From Polyodon spathula (taxonomy: Eukaryota; Chordata; Actinopteri; Acipenseriformes; Polyodontidae): a stretch of 64,000 nt of DNA. Under the pieces are notes generated by a model. The model did not search any database. It had not been told where the DNA came from and worked only from the letters and a program-made list of their open reading frames with translations. Both the position numbers and the translations under genes were made by a program. Shown one piece after another: positions 24,409-36,408 of the stretch; the stretch's first letter is position 1, and each line of letters begins with the position of its first letter. Location of the stretch: positions 19,097,693-19,161,692 of the forward strand of contig NC_054534.1 in NCBI RefSeq assembly GCF_017654505.1, read 5' to 3'.

Positions 24409-25202
24409 TATTTACCCACAAATGATTCAACATTCAAGATCTATGTGTGAAAAAGCATGTGAACCTTTAGATCCAGTAACTTGTGGCACCCCCTTGAGCA
24501 GCAATGACTGCAGCCAAGCGTTTCCTGTAACTGTTAGTCAGTCTCTCACATCAATGTTGAGGAATTTTGGCCACTTCCTCCTTATAGAACTGCTTCAACT
24601 CTGTGACATTTGAGGGCTTCCTTGCATGGAAAGCTTGCTTCAGATCCTGCCACAACATTTCAATGGGGTTTAGGTCTGGACTTTGACTAGGCCATTCAAA
24701 AATGCGGAATTTCTTCTTCTGCAGCCATTCTTTTGTAGATCTGCTTGCATGGTTTAGGATCATTGTCTTACTGCATGACCGACTTTTGGTTCAGCTTCAG
24801 CTCACAGACGGATGGCCTGACATTCTCCTCTAGAATCTTCTGATACAATACAGAATTCATGGTCGTGTCAATGATGGGAAGCCGTCCAGGTCCTGAGGCA
24901 GCAAAGCAGCCCTAAACCATCACACTCCCACCACCATGCTTGATGGCTGGGATGAGGTTCTTCTGTTCGAATGCAGTGTTTGGTTTTCGCCAAACATAAC
25001 GTTTGTCATTGAGACCAAATGGTTCTACCTTTGACTCGTCTGTCCAGAGAACATTGTTCCAGAAGTCTTATGGATCATCTATGTGCTCTTTGGCGAACTT
25101 CAGACAGGCAGCAATGTTCTTTTTAGAGAGCAGTGGGTACTTCCTGGCTATCCTTCCATGAACACCATTCTTGTTCAGTCTTTTTCTGATAGTTGAGTCA
25201 TG

Positions 25203-26374
25203 GGGGTGCCCGCCACTCTGCATCACCTGGGGTCGCTGGGACTGCTTCGCCTGGGGTTGCCAGCCACTCCGCATCGCCGGGGGTTGCCCGTTGCTCCGCA
25301 TAGCAGAAGGAAGTACTGTGGCCGGAACCCCACTAAGGGGAGCTGCAGGCCACAAAGAAGGGGGAGGAGGTCTGGAGACCACCAACCCCAGCAGCAGTTT
25401 CACTGTCGGAGATCATGGGGGAGGTCAGAAGACCTGCTCCCACTGCAGCCGTTTCGCTGCCGGAGATCGTGGGGGAGGTCAGGAGACCTGCTCCCACTGC
25501 AGTTTCTTCGCTGCTGTAAGTACTGTGGTCGGAGCCCCACCCAGAGGAGCTGCCGGCTCCGAAGAAGGGGGGAGGTCAGGAGACCACCCCCCAAGCAGCC
25601 TTTCCGCTGCCAGGACTATCCTGGCAGGAGTATGCCACCTTGCTGTCAGCATTGCTGCTGGCAGCCTTACAACCTGGGGGCCCCTTGAAGCCTCTGGTCC
25701 TGGCCCAGGACTCTGTGCTGGACTTTTGGGCTTGCTTTTAAGGGGGGTGGTGGCCATTGAGGCCATGTGTGCATTGCACGGGGGGGGGGGGGGGGGGGGG
25801 GGTATATGTGACAAAGTGCCCGCCCCGTGTGTATTTTCTGTTATACGTTGCATGTGATGTGTTAAATGTTGGTGTACAGTCATTGGTACACAGGATATAA
25901 ACGGGTCTGTGTAACACGAGTGTTTAAAGGATTGCACAGCACTTCACGTGCAAGTAAAAAGTAACGTGAGCACGGGGAATTGCACTTTATTAATTCACGT
26001 GCAGTTGTACCGAGACTCCAATTGAATGATTGATTAGCAATCGAGTCTTGGTACAGCTGCATAAAAAAAATGTTTTCATCCAGCATGTTTTCGGGGTTGG
26101 GTGTTCGGTGAGTGGAGAACGGGATGTATTAGATAATGGTATAAGAACGTAAAGTTAAATATCTGCTCACCGTGTGTTGTCTGTGTAGTTCGTTTTGTTT
26201 ATGTCTATTTGTTTTGGCGTAAAGTGCCGTGTCCTGTTTTTCTGTCTGTTTAAACTGTTTTATGTTATGATAAACCGGCGCAAGCAAGCGCCATCATCAT
26301 TTAATTTCATCCGTCCTGTTTAGTGTATTCATTTCCTGGTTCTGACGCCGCCCACTTCGGCCGTCTCTGTGACG
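25203..26374 (+). mobile_element. 5'-truncated copy of the gag-like LTR element
   Basis: From 25203 the sequence matches the internal region of the element at 1997-4573, starting near its position 3380. It includes the repeats coding SLPEIVGEV-like text and the final KGGGG-type segment. After 23 Gs, an LTR follows at 25807-26374. The left border is an abrupt join to Tc1 sequence. No 5' LTR and no duplication is visible. The frames are broken by several indels. Confidence 0.85.
25807..26374 (+). repeat. 3' LTR of the truncated copy
   Basis: Starts TGTGACAAAGTGCCCG, as does the LTR at 3957, and ends TGTGACG. It is about 50 bp shorter because of internal indels. It contains the GTGTTCGGTGAGTGGAG block and the ACCCACTTCGGCCG-type end common to the family. 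Confidence 0.85.
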
Positions 26375-29302
26375 GGCTGTTTGACAGATATGTAAATATC
26401 TATGGTTAACCATTTATATCTGTAAATGAAAATGATCAGCAAACAAAATAATCCTCAAAGATGATCACTCACTTAAAATCACCCAACAAGAAACCTTAAG
26501 TGGAGCTGCATACCTGTGTGAACCCACGTGGCTTTAAGAGTGAAATACAGTATATCACTTAAGCCTACTGCCATCATGTTAACGGACCCGTCCCTCAAAA
26601 CAAAAGGGGATGCTGCCCACCTACAGTAATTTAGAAAATTAGACTAATAATGTAACTGGCCAATATTGACTCATGGTGTTGGTGTGGGAAAAGCATGCTA
26701 CCCAGCATGCCATGTTGATGCTTTGTTTGTTTTTTTTCTCCTTACAGATTTACACGTGGACATTTGTGTGCCCATGTGTAGAGTAGTATGTGTATTGGGG
26801 CTCAACAGTTCAATTTAAAATGACATGTCTTAAGACATTAATGTATATGTCATAAGAATTATTCTTTGGCAGAATCATTTCATTGAATAATATTTAGCAG
26901 AATACAAATACCTTTACACGCATACTAATGTACTGCTTAAAACTTAAAATGCTAATCAAGTCTAAATTATCAGCCAATGTATTTACATGACAAAACAAGC
27001 TTAATTACAGTGTTGGTTAATTATCGTCAGACTATAATTCGCTCACTGCAGCTGATTAGCTGGAACAAATCCACCAGCTCAGCTGCAAAACAATGTGAAG
27101 GTCCATTGATTTATTAAAAGACCTTAGCAGTTTTCTGTGTAAAGCTCAGCAAAGTTCACTTGCAGCTCTAGCTAAACCAGCCTGCATGCAGCACTTACAA
27201 ATTACAAGCTCTATGCTGAGTGATCCAGATACACAAGCTGCTTGACCGAGTTATAGAGTTCACAGCACTGCAAATTAGAATTGAATAGTACTGTATGGCA
27301 TATCTAAAACAAAAACACACATATTTTACAGATACTTCGACAGGACATTTGGTAAAAGGTTTGGTTTCCTGGGGCGATTTCAAGTAATATGGTAAGGCTA
27401 TTATTATCCAATACTTCAAAGGCACTCAATCATCAATTCATGATAATTAAACATTTCGACTAGTACCTTTCATCAGTGTAATGGTTAGTGGCACTCTCCT
27501 TAAACCTTAGCATGCAGGATTCAGACCAAACGCATTGCTTTAAATTTCCTGCAACCTGCCTCATCTGTATCAAGCAGATATATTTTTCAACATACAGTAA
27601 ACCTGCTTGCTTTGATATTTTTATTCACTCATTGTGGGTCATACCATTAAATCAGCTGAGAGAACATTTGTTAACTTTAACTGTGTTTACCAGACGAAAA
27701 ACCTTTGTCCTGTGAGTGTCATGGTGTATCTAGATCATGCTCCCTCTTGCAACAATGCTGACGCTCTGAAATAAATGGCTGTAGTGGAAACCAAAGCCAA
27801 GCAGCCCTGCAGAAGGGAGTGTGATCTGCACACACCATCGTTGGTTTTATTCTCCAGATGATTTATGACCCACAGTGAAATACAGAAAAATCTGGATTTT
27901 AACTGTCACAATTCTTTCTGCAAAGAGATCTAATTGGTCCACAAGGCACACAGGACGGAAACAGTGCCAGAATAAAAAAATGTCTCCTGGCAACAAAACA
28001 CTTAATTACCAGAAGCAGTACTTGCAGGTCATGGGGTAAAGGTGCCGGTAGATTTACATGTCCTTGTGCTTTTGATTGCTTTGACACACAGATTAAAATT
28101 GTAAATGTGAAGGCAGCTGCATCGCAAAATAGATAAAGCAGACTACTGCAGCTACAACTTGAGACAAAGAAATCAGTCTCTGTCTCAACAGAAATTACTT
28201 AACCTCTAGTTCACCAGTGTCAATAGTCATCTGCTCTAAGCATTTGTCAAAATGATACTGATGATAATAAAGCACTAAATGGTTTGTGAAATCCATAGAA
28301 GGCATGGCAACAAAAATGTGCCCTTGAAACCTGATACAAGACACATCAGATATCAACTCATATAAATAATAAATATGTATACGTTAATGAAATCATTGGT
28401 TTAGGGAACTAGCAGCACAGAATGTTGGTCTACTTTAAACAAAACAAGAAATACTAAACTCTTCTGACTTATTACAATGCTGAAGAGAGTCAAACTGGAC
28501 AGTAAAATTATAACTTAATATACTGTAATGTGTGTAGAAAATAACATTCGTTATGCACAGACTCCTATAAACACTTACTGTGCACATATCCACACATGCT
28601 AGCTAGTTAAATCATGTATATTACATAAAATTGTTCAAACAGATTATGTGGTGAATTACTTTACTGTTTCAAAACATCCAGCTTTAAATAGCAAATCACC
28701 ATGCTAATCCCAGCATTTCTCAATGTGTTAATATGCTAAATTTGGAATGAAATAGCATGTTTGTGGTTAAGGGAATCATCAAGTCCCTTACTGTGCATAA
28801 ACATGTAATTGTGCTTCTAGAAATAGGGGCTAAGCCATTCCAACTTTGGATTAGAAAGAACGCGGCTAAGAATAGCCACTGAAAAACACTAAACAATAAA
28901 TGGTTTCCAAGTTTCAATTTTAATATTGAATGTGCTTTGTAAAGTGACTGCAGAATAACCACTCCTCTTTTTGTTGATAAACATGCACAACAATTATCTC
29001 AGGTACAGGCCACATGCACTCCGTGCACGTGCAAGTCTGTTTTATATAACACAGGGAGATGCAGACCTTTTACAAGCTCTATACACAATATCAGGTGATC
29101 ATCTGCTGCCCTCTACACTCAAGAAGTGTGTATTACACATGGACTGCTTCCATTTCAGTCTATTAATAACATTATCCACTGGCTATAAAATATCCTACTA
29201 CATTCTAAGTATACTTTTCTCCTCCCTCCCTTATACTTATCTGAATTCTATAATCATTCAACATCAAGGGTTAAAAAAAGGTTTAAAAAAAGAGAAATAC
29301 AG

Positions 29303-29305
<3 letters not shown>
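26375..29305. other. MCC intron, no gene seen
   Basis: AT-rich intron. No exon or transposon end recognised. Open frames are short and unremarkable. Confidence 0.5.
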
Positions 29306-29367
<62 letters not shown>

Positions 29368-29417
29368 CATATATACATACACACATACACATACACACAT
29401 ACATACATACATAAATA
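29306..29417. repeat. (CT)n(TA)n(CATA)n compound microsatellite
   Basis: About 21 CT units, then about 10 TA units, then CATA/CACA units, ending at the TA that borders the next Tc1 element. Confidence 0.9.
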
Positions 29418-30372
29418 CAGCTCTGGAAAAAAATTAAGAGACCACTGCAAAATTATCAGTTTTTCTGGTTTTACTATTTATGGGTATGTGTTTGGGTAAA
29501 ATGAACATTTTTGTTTTATTCTATAAACTACTGACAACATTTCTCCCATTCCAAATAAAAATATGGTCATTTAGAGCATTTATTTGCAGAAAATGACAAC
29601 TGGTTAAAATAACAAAAAAGATGCAGTGTTGTCAGACCTCGAATAATGCAAAGAAAATAAGTTCATATTCATTTTTAAACAACACAATACTAATGTTTTA
29701 ACTTAGGAAGAGTTCAGAAATCAATATTTGGTGGAATAACCCTGATTTTCAAGCACAGATTTCATGCGTCTTGGCATGCTCTCCACCAGTCTTTCACATT
29801 GATGTTGGGTGACTTTATGCCACTCCTGGCACAAAAATTCAAGCAGCTCGGCTTTGTTTGATGGCTTGTGACCATCCATCTTCCTCTTGATCACATTCCA
29901 GAGGTTTTCAATGGGGTTCAGGTCTGGAGATTGGGCTGGCCATGACAGGGTCTTGATCTGGTGGTCCTCCATCCACACCTTGATTGACCTGGCTGTGTGG
30001 CATGGAGCATTGTCCTGCTGGAAAAACCAATCCTCAGAGATGGGGAACATTGTCAGAGCAGAAGGAAGCAAGTTTTCTTCCAGGACAACCTTGTACTTGG
30101 CTTGATTCATGCCAAAGCTGCCCGATTCCAGCCTTGCTGAAGCACCCCCAGATCATCACCGATCCTCCACCACATTTCACAGTGGGTGCGAGACACTGTG
30201 GCTTGTAGGCCTCTCCAGGTCTCCGTCTAACCATCAGACGGCCAAGTGTTGGGCAATGCTGAAAACTGGGCTCATCTGGGGGTGCTTCAGCAAGGCTGGA
30301 ATCAGGCAGATTTGTCTTTGTGAAGGGCGCATGAATCAAGCCAAGTACAAGGTTGTCCTTCTGCTCTGACAA
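29418..30372 (-). mobile_element. Tc1 family C element, partial, with internal inverted duplication
   Basis: The end CAGCTCTGGAAAAAAATTAAG follows TA. A minus-strand transposase C-terminal half is clear at 29721-30110, with the second Asp in QQDNAPCHT and the Glu in [12 protein letters not shown] frameshift at about 30110 leads to GGGSVMIWGCFSKAGIGQLW further upstream. The segment from about 30270 to 30360 repeats about 30104-30164 in opposite orientation. The N-terminal half and one terminal repeat are missing. At about 30373 it joins another Tc1. Confidence 0.8.
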
Positions 30373-30507
30373 TGTTCCCCAACTCTCAAAATTAGTGAAA
30401 TGGTTTCAGCCTGTGTGTATTCAAAGTGGTTTAACTTGTAGATAATTTCCCTCAGGTATATAAAGTCTTTCAAGCTGCAACTCACATAGTGATCCATCAA
30501 AGCAACC

Positions 30508-31513
30508 ATGAAGACCAAGGAGCTTTCAAAACAAGTCAAACAAGAAATAAAGTGGTAGAGAGGCAGAGTAGGAGAAAGGTACAAGAAAATTTCAAAGATG
30601 CTGATTATCTCGCTCAGCACAGTGAAGTCCATCATTAAGAAGTGGAAGATGCATCATACCACCCAGACACTACCCAGATCAGGTCGCCCTCCCAAACTGA
30701 GCAGCCGGGCAAGCAGGAAACTGGTTCAGGATGTCACTCTGAATCCAACAATGACCTTGAGAGATCTGCAAAGTTCTGTGTCTGAGAGGTTAGTCAGTGT
30801 TCACCCATCAACAATAAGCCGGTCCCTACACAAAGCTGGCCTGTATGGACAGGTGGCAAGAAAAAAGCCATTACTCAAAAAGTCTCATCTTAAAGTACGT
30901 ATGGAGTTTGTGAAAAAGCATGTAGATGATACTGCAGATAAAGTGAAAAAAGTTTTTGTGGTCAGACAAGGCAAAAATTGAACTTTTCAGTCTAAATTCC
31001 AAGTGTTACGTCTGGCGCAAGCCCAACAGTGCACCCAGTCAGCACCATCACAACTGTCAAGCATGGTGGTGGCATCATCATGTTATGGGGATGCTTCTCT
31101 TCAGCAGGGACTGGGAAGGGGAGAATGGATGGTGCAAAGTAAAGGTGAATCCTTGAGGAAAACCTGTTTGAGTCAGCCTGGACTCTGAAACTAGGGAGGA
31201 AATTGTTATTTCAGCAGGACAATGACCTGAACCACAAAGTCAAAGCTACACTGGAGTGGTTGAACAAGAAGAGAATTAAATGTTTTTGAGTGGCCCAGTC
31301 AAAGTCCTGACTTGAATGCAATCAAACATTTATGACAAGACTTGAAGATTGCAATCCATCGACGATCCCCAACAAACTTATGATAACTGGAGCAATTTTC
31401 CTCTGAAGAATGGGCAAAAATTTCGCCATCCTACTGTGCAAAGCTAGTAGAGACCTATCCAAAAAGACTTAAAGCAGTAACTGCTGCAAAATGTGCTTCT
31501 ACCAAGTACTGAC
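30508..31513 (+). pseudogene. Tc1 transposase, multiply frameshifted
   Basis: N-terminal HTH region with TVKSIIKKWK and the GRPPKL linker at about 30598-30981, after an early in-frame TAG at about 30556. The first catalytic Asp region, VWSDKAKIELF, follows in a shifted frame. The QQDNDLNH segment at about 31213 and a degenerate SPDLN segment at about 31300 show the rest of the DDE core. Several stops and shifts remain. The C-terminus ASTKY-type motif ends near 31513. Confidence 0.8.
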
Positions 31514-31649
31514 TTAAGGGGCTGAATACTTATACAACCAGAAAATTTCAGTTTGCACATTTTCTTTTAAAGTTTTGCTGATATTTAACCTCCCCCTCCT
31601 ATAACAGTGTTACGTTTAACCACTACAGCTTTGAATAAAAAAAGTTTGT

Positions 31650-32104
31650 TGGGTAGTAAGTGTTATTTCCTAATTGCTTATGCCTCAAAAGTATAGAAAA
31701 TGGCTATTATTCCCCACAAACTTTGCTTTTGTGACCAGGACAGTGATATTTCAAAATATCACTATTTCCAATGGGAAAATGGGCAAATGTGTGTCTTTTC
31801 GTTCACATAAAGTCAGAAAAAAACAACATATGAATCCAAATTAACATGTATTTATACTAAAGTAATACAAAAATGACTACAAAAGATTTAAAAGTGAGTA
31901 GTTTTTCGAGATTTACGATTATACTGTATGTTGTTTTTATCTGACTTTATGTGAACGAAAAGACACACATTTGCCCGTTTTCCCATTGGAAATAGTGATA
32001 TTTTGAAATATCACTGTCCTGGTCACAAAAGCAAAGTTTGTGGGGAATAGCCATTTTCTATACTTTTGAGGCATAAGCAATTAGGAAATAACACTTACTA
32101 CCCA
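31650..32104. mobile_element. 455-bp foldback (MITE-like) palindrome
   Basis: The left arm 31650-31830 and right arm 31927-32104 are near-perfect reverse complements of about 180 bp, around an AT-rich spacer of 96 bp. The termini read TGGGTAGTAAGTG and CACTTACTACCCA. There is no coding capacity and no clear target duplication. It interrupts the 3' part of a Tc1 element, so it is younger than that copy or moved with it. The superfamily is not certain to me. Confidence 0.85.
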
Positions 32105-32276
32105 GGAACAAAAATTGTGTTACATAGTGTTATTTGTAATTCAACAAAATATGACGTTATTGGTGGGGGGGTGAATACTTCTGCAAACCACTGTGTGTGT
32201 CTGTATATGTATGCATAAGTGTATATAGCTAGATAAATAGATAGATAGAGCTAGATAGATAGAGATATAAAATTTG

Positions 32277-33020
32277 TAGAGCTCTGTGAAATTATTTTAA
32301 TTTTTCATTTTATTTTTCACAAATTTCATTTTATTACAGAGGCACATTAATAAAATAACAAAAAACAGACATATATCAACATATATCATGGTTTAACTAT
32401 TATTTTGTTTTAACATTTTAACATAAAACAGACAGAAAAATGTAGTTACCAAAATCTATCATTAACGGCAGTAATGGTAATGTAGTCTCCCACTCTTTAA
32501 CTGCCTATTTACAGTAAATACAATAAGGCAATTTATATATATACACACACTGCTCTACTATTGTGGGGCTGTCATAATAATTGCACATACAGCAATCTAC
32601 CCATTAAAAAAAAAACGAAAGGAATTGCATTTCAATCCCGTTGCACTGAAGCAGCATACAACACACTTGGGGTTTCCAAGTATTTTAACACGAAGCAAAG
32701 CAGATTCATTCATTCAAATCCATTCAAAACCAAAACAACAAACACCTCTTACATCAGAGTTTTAATTCCCAAATGACTCGCTCCAAATTATACATCTGCG
32801 CAATTGCTAGTCAGAGCTTCGTTTTCCCTTCAGACCGTGTAACGGCTGAGTCTTGACAACTACGATTAAATATGTGCAAAGCATTTTTTCTACAAACCTC
32901 CCAATTAAAAAATGTCATTCTATGATTGCTTTATAATTATGTTTCATTTTATTTCATTTCATACGTTACATTTCGTTTAATTTCGTGCTATTTTGTATTT
33001 GCGAAAAACTCGGGGCTCTA
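32277..33020. mobile_element. hAT-type non-autonomous element, 744 bp
   Basis: The ends TAGAGCTCTGTGAAA and TTTCGGGGCTCTA-type (inverted) are flanked by AAAATTTG (32269-32276) and AATATTTG (33021-33028), an 8-bp duplication with one mismatch. The interior is AT-rich without a recognisable transposase. Confidence 0.7.
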
Positions 33021-33028
33021 AATATTTG

Positions 33029-34047
33029 TATAAAATGTTTATTTATTTTTGTACAGATGAGAAGAGACATGTAATAACAATACAATTAATTATAAGTCAC
33101 CTGAATATCGTAAATTACATTTCTTAAAATGGATATAAACGGTTCGGGATATTTACGTATTACAATACATTGGCAGAATATCAACATAAACAAATTCCAA
33201 CGATGCATAATTTTGTGAAAGGGTTCTGTTCCGTAACCCTGAGAAGATGTGTCAGACCCACTGTAAGCAAAGGCGCTTGAAAAACAGATTGAATAAAAAA
33301 AAAGTTAATTTCCAATGTACATTCTTTAAAAACAACTTTCTAACTTATGTCCCTGTTAGTTTTCTGGAAACCCCTTCAACAGAACAGTCCAAGAAAAACA
33401 GTTGTGCTTTCTTTATCCCTCTTGTTTTTAGTTTAATTTCCATCAACTTGATGTGCTTTGCAAATCAAACCACTGGAATAAGAGCAAACAGGATCATGAG
33501 GAGGTGTGAGATCAATCTGCAAGTGTTTCAAATGTGGCACAGGTTGCAAAAATATGTTTGAGTTTTCAGGGCCAGGTCTGAATGCGGAAAGAGACATAAT
33601 TTCCTTCTGATCTTCAGATCAGTTACCCCAACTACCTTACAGGTCAGGGTTAAGGTGCAGTGAGTTTGTATGTCAAAGCAGTCCATCACTATTATTTATA
33701 ACAATATGGTAGAGGAGAGAGAATACAAATAATCTTAACAAAAACTTCTTTATCAGATAAACAGCTGTTTTTACACATAGCCAATCCTCTGCAACATATT
33801 TCAGCAAAACCTTTCAATTCTCATCCAACAAAAAGAGCCCTCTGACCCAAAGCATGCTAGAACAAGACTCAAGCCTTTATGTCTCACCAGTATGACTTGC
33901 TTTGAAGTTCCAGGGATTGCAGAGTTCTGAACTCCTGAGTCACAGAACCAAGTTTGAAAAAAAAAAAAACAACCAGACAGATGCAATTCCATATGCAACT
34001 ACAACAAGTCAACTTGCTAAATGAAGAAGCCTAACTTCCAATAATAA
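33029..34047. other. MCC intron, no gene seen
   Basis: No exon or element recognised apart from an A run at about 33957-33970. Confidence 0.5.
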
Positions 34048-34330
34048 ATACTCTATTTGCTTGAGTAAAAGTTGACCTTGTGTAAGTCGCCCCCCGTCGG
34101 CCCCAATTGTGAGGGTGAGATTTGGGTATAACTAACTTTTTTCCTAAATATATGTATTAGATATCCTGACGGCGTTTGAATGGCAGATTTGCATAATCCA
34201 GAATAACCAGTAGCTCACAGTCACACATTTTCACGGGGCATTTTAAAAACCAAAACAAATAATGGCAGACGGCACCTCGCTCGTCCTGCCAAACAATAAG
34301 GGCTTTTCGGCATCATATATAAAATACAAC

Positions 34331-34368
<38 letters not shown>

Positions 34369-35600
34369 CAAATTGCGCATTACAACAGAGTACATTATTT
34401 TTTGCTGTTTTTTTGTATAAACTTGTGGCAAAGTGCCCGCCCCTGTGTGTATTTTCTGTTACATGTTGTGTATTAATGTTGGTGTATAGTCATTGGTACA
34501 TGGGATATAAACGGGTCTGTGTAACACGAGTGTTTAAAATGTATATTTGTATTTTGTCGCGAGGATTGCAAAGCACTTCACGTGCAAGTAAAATGTAATA
34601 ATATGTGAGCACGGGGAATTGCACTTTATTAATTCACGTGCAGTTGTACCGCGACTCCAACTGAATGATTGATTCGCAATCCAGTCTCGGTACAGCTGCA
34701 TAAAAGCTGCATGTAATTGCACTCAGGGTTGTGTGTTCGGTGAGTGGAGAACAGGATTGGAGACGGAGGTAAAAATAATAAGAATAACAGTAATCGTTAA
34801 AAAATAGAAGCTCATCGTGTTTGTTTGTTTAAGCGTTAGTCCGTTTTGTTTGTCTGTTTATTTTGGCTTCACGTGCCGTGTCCTGTGTTTTTGTTTGTTA
34901 CAACCGTTTATTTTCTGTCTGTCTGTCTGTGCACTATTAAATACTGAGCAAGACCATTCGCTCAGCTCCACCAAACTCCACCTCTCTCTTTGTTTATTTC
35001 CAGGTTCCTGTTTCTGGTCTGACGTCCCCCACTCCGGCTGTCTTTGTGACAAACCTACATAGAATTATTTTAGTATACAACCCCTACTTCCTTCCTAGCC
35101 CACATGGAAGTATGCATTTCAATGGAATTTGGGGGGGTGGTGTGGTCTGGCTGTAATTCAGTGAAAATGCATCTGTGTTTTACATGACGGCTCCTGGATG
35201 TAAACAAACCTGGAATTCATTTTTTTTATATATATACAGACAACGTCACAGAATCGTTTGTGCCACACCTTGAGATGTTTGCGTTTTGATTTGAGAGAAA
35301 TTAGAATAATTTGCTCTGGCAACGAGGCCAGCAACGATTTGCCCACAAAAATAGAGGTGCTGCTCTTTCCCACAGAAGCACTCTGCTGCAGGGTCATGCA
35401 ACAGAAAAAGTAACGTTATTATTATTATGCCCCTCCATAGTGTTCATGCTGCCGTCAGTCATCACAATCAGTAAATATAGGCTTTTACTATAAATTATAG
35501 ATCGGTTCATATGTTTGCTTGTGTATTAGTCGACCCCCCCCCCCAACTTCAGTGTTTTGGGGTTTAAATTTCTCGACTTATCCTCAAGCAAATATGGTAG
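34048..35600. mobile_element. DNA transposon remnant (pogo-like ends) split by a solo LTR
   Basis: Left end TACTCTATTTGCTTGAG and right end CTCAAGCAAATATGGTA are imperfect inverted repeats. Inside each is a GTCGACC/GTCGCCCCCC-type motif common to pogo/Tigger-like elements. A solo LTR lies at 34424-35051 and an (AAT)n run at about 34327-34367. No transposase frame survives. The superfamily assignment is tentative. Confidence 0.5.
34424..35051 (+). repeat. Solo LTR of the gag-like LTR family
   Basis: Starts TGTGGCAAAGTGCCCG and ends TTTGTGACA. It is flanked by AAACT (34419-34423) and AACCT (35052-35056), a 5-bp duplication with one mismatch. It matches the LTR at 3957-4573 along its length with moderate divergence. 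No internal region is present, so it arose by LTR-LTR recombination. Confidence 0.85.
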
Positions 35601-36223
35601 ATTCATATGTGGATGTTCACAATTTCATTTCCATATTTCCACCAGACCTGGGGTCAGTGTAAATATCATTGTAGTTCAACCTTGGCACACATGCGTAATT
35701 ATAATTTTACCATAAATTGATCGATTACAGTTAAATTATGCATGTGTCATTTGATCATTATTCTTGTATTTTCAAGCACTTTTGGTGTCCCCATTTGTAA
35801 AAAAAATTACAGTAAGTGTATCTATTTGTACCTGTAATCATTATTTAGTTACTTAGAATAAATGCTGTAAACATCTCCATGTGTGTAGTTGTTTATGTTA
35901 CCTCTTAGCATAATTGTAATTACAGAGGGATGGAGTAAAGAGTGTGGACTTTGTGTCCTTGCAATGAGTTTGAATCCGGCAAGAGACCCAAACAACTGAT
36001 GCAGACAGATACGCAGACAATAAAAGCATAAACAGTTCCCCAGGTGGATGAAGGCTTGAGAAGGAGAATCTGATTCTAAAGCTCATTGTTTTCTCTGAGA
36101 AAAGAAATCTCTATATATTCTGACCCTTTTGTTAAGTCTGCTCCAAGAACAGGCAGTTTAGAGAAACTGGGAACTTTGCTTGGGATAGGGGGCGGCAACT
36201 TATTGCTGCAGATGTGGACTCAC
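35601..36223. other. MCC intron, no gene seen
   Basis: Non-coding. It ends at the minus-strand donor GTGAGT (36223-36218) of MCC exon 3. Confidence 0.6.
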
Positions 36224-36408
36224 TGTGTTTGCTAGCTCCAGGTAGCTCCCGCCAATGGGAGTGCTCAGGTTGCTGGTCTGAGTCATTAGCTTCTGCAGAG
36301 CTGCCTGCTGCTCCAGCTGAAGGTTCGGCTGGTTCTGCAGGTCAGGGCTCTGAAGGTCACGAGCTCCCGAGTCATACTCCCAACTTTCACGGGCTCCTGA
36401 CAAGGAGC
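36224..36408 (-). CDS. MCC long-isoform exon 3
   Basis: On the minus strand the acceptor TATATTTTGCAG (ending at 36409) precedes a 185-bp exon reading GSLSGARESWEYDSGARDLQ and so on, ending GGSYLELANT, followed by the donor GTGAGT. The exon enters with two bases completing the codon split at the end of exon 2 and leaves at a codon boundary. That lets it join the shared downstream coiled-coil exon in the same phase as the short isoform. The product is Gln-rich and Leu-rich, probably the start of helical structure. The assignment rests on phase continuity with the EF-hand exon, the short-isoform exon of MCC in the same gene, and gene order. Confidence 0.88.

Larger units (their letters stand above)
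30373..32193 (+). mobile_element. Tc1 family A-like element, 5' end missing, carrying a palindrome insertion
   Basis: Plus-strand transposase remnants run from the ATG at 30508 (MKTKELSKQVK) to about 31513, followed by a right end GAATACTTCTGCAAACCACTG at 32173-32193. The left inverted repeat is absent, replaced by the family C element. A 455-bp foldback element sits in its 3' untranslated part at 31650-32104. Seen from the sequence, it is a dead composite. Confidence 0.8.

Noticed and set aside
33247..33561. 104-codon plus-strand frame
   Set aside because: No domain, no homology I recognise, and no splice or promoter context. Probably chance.
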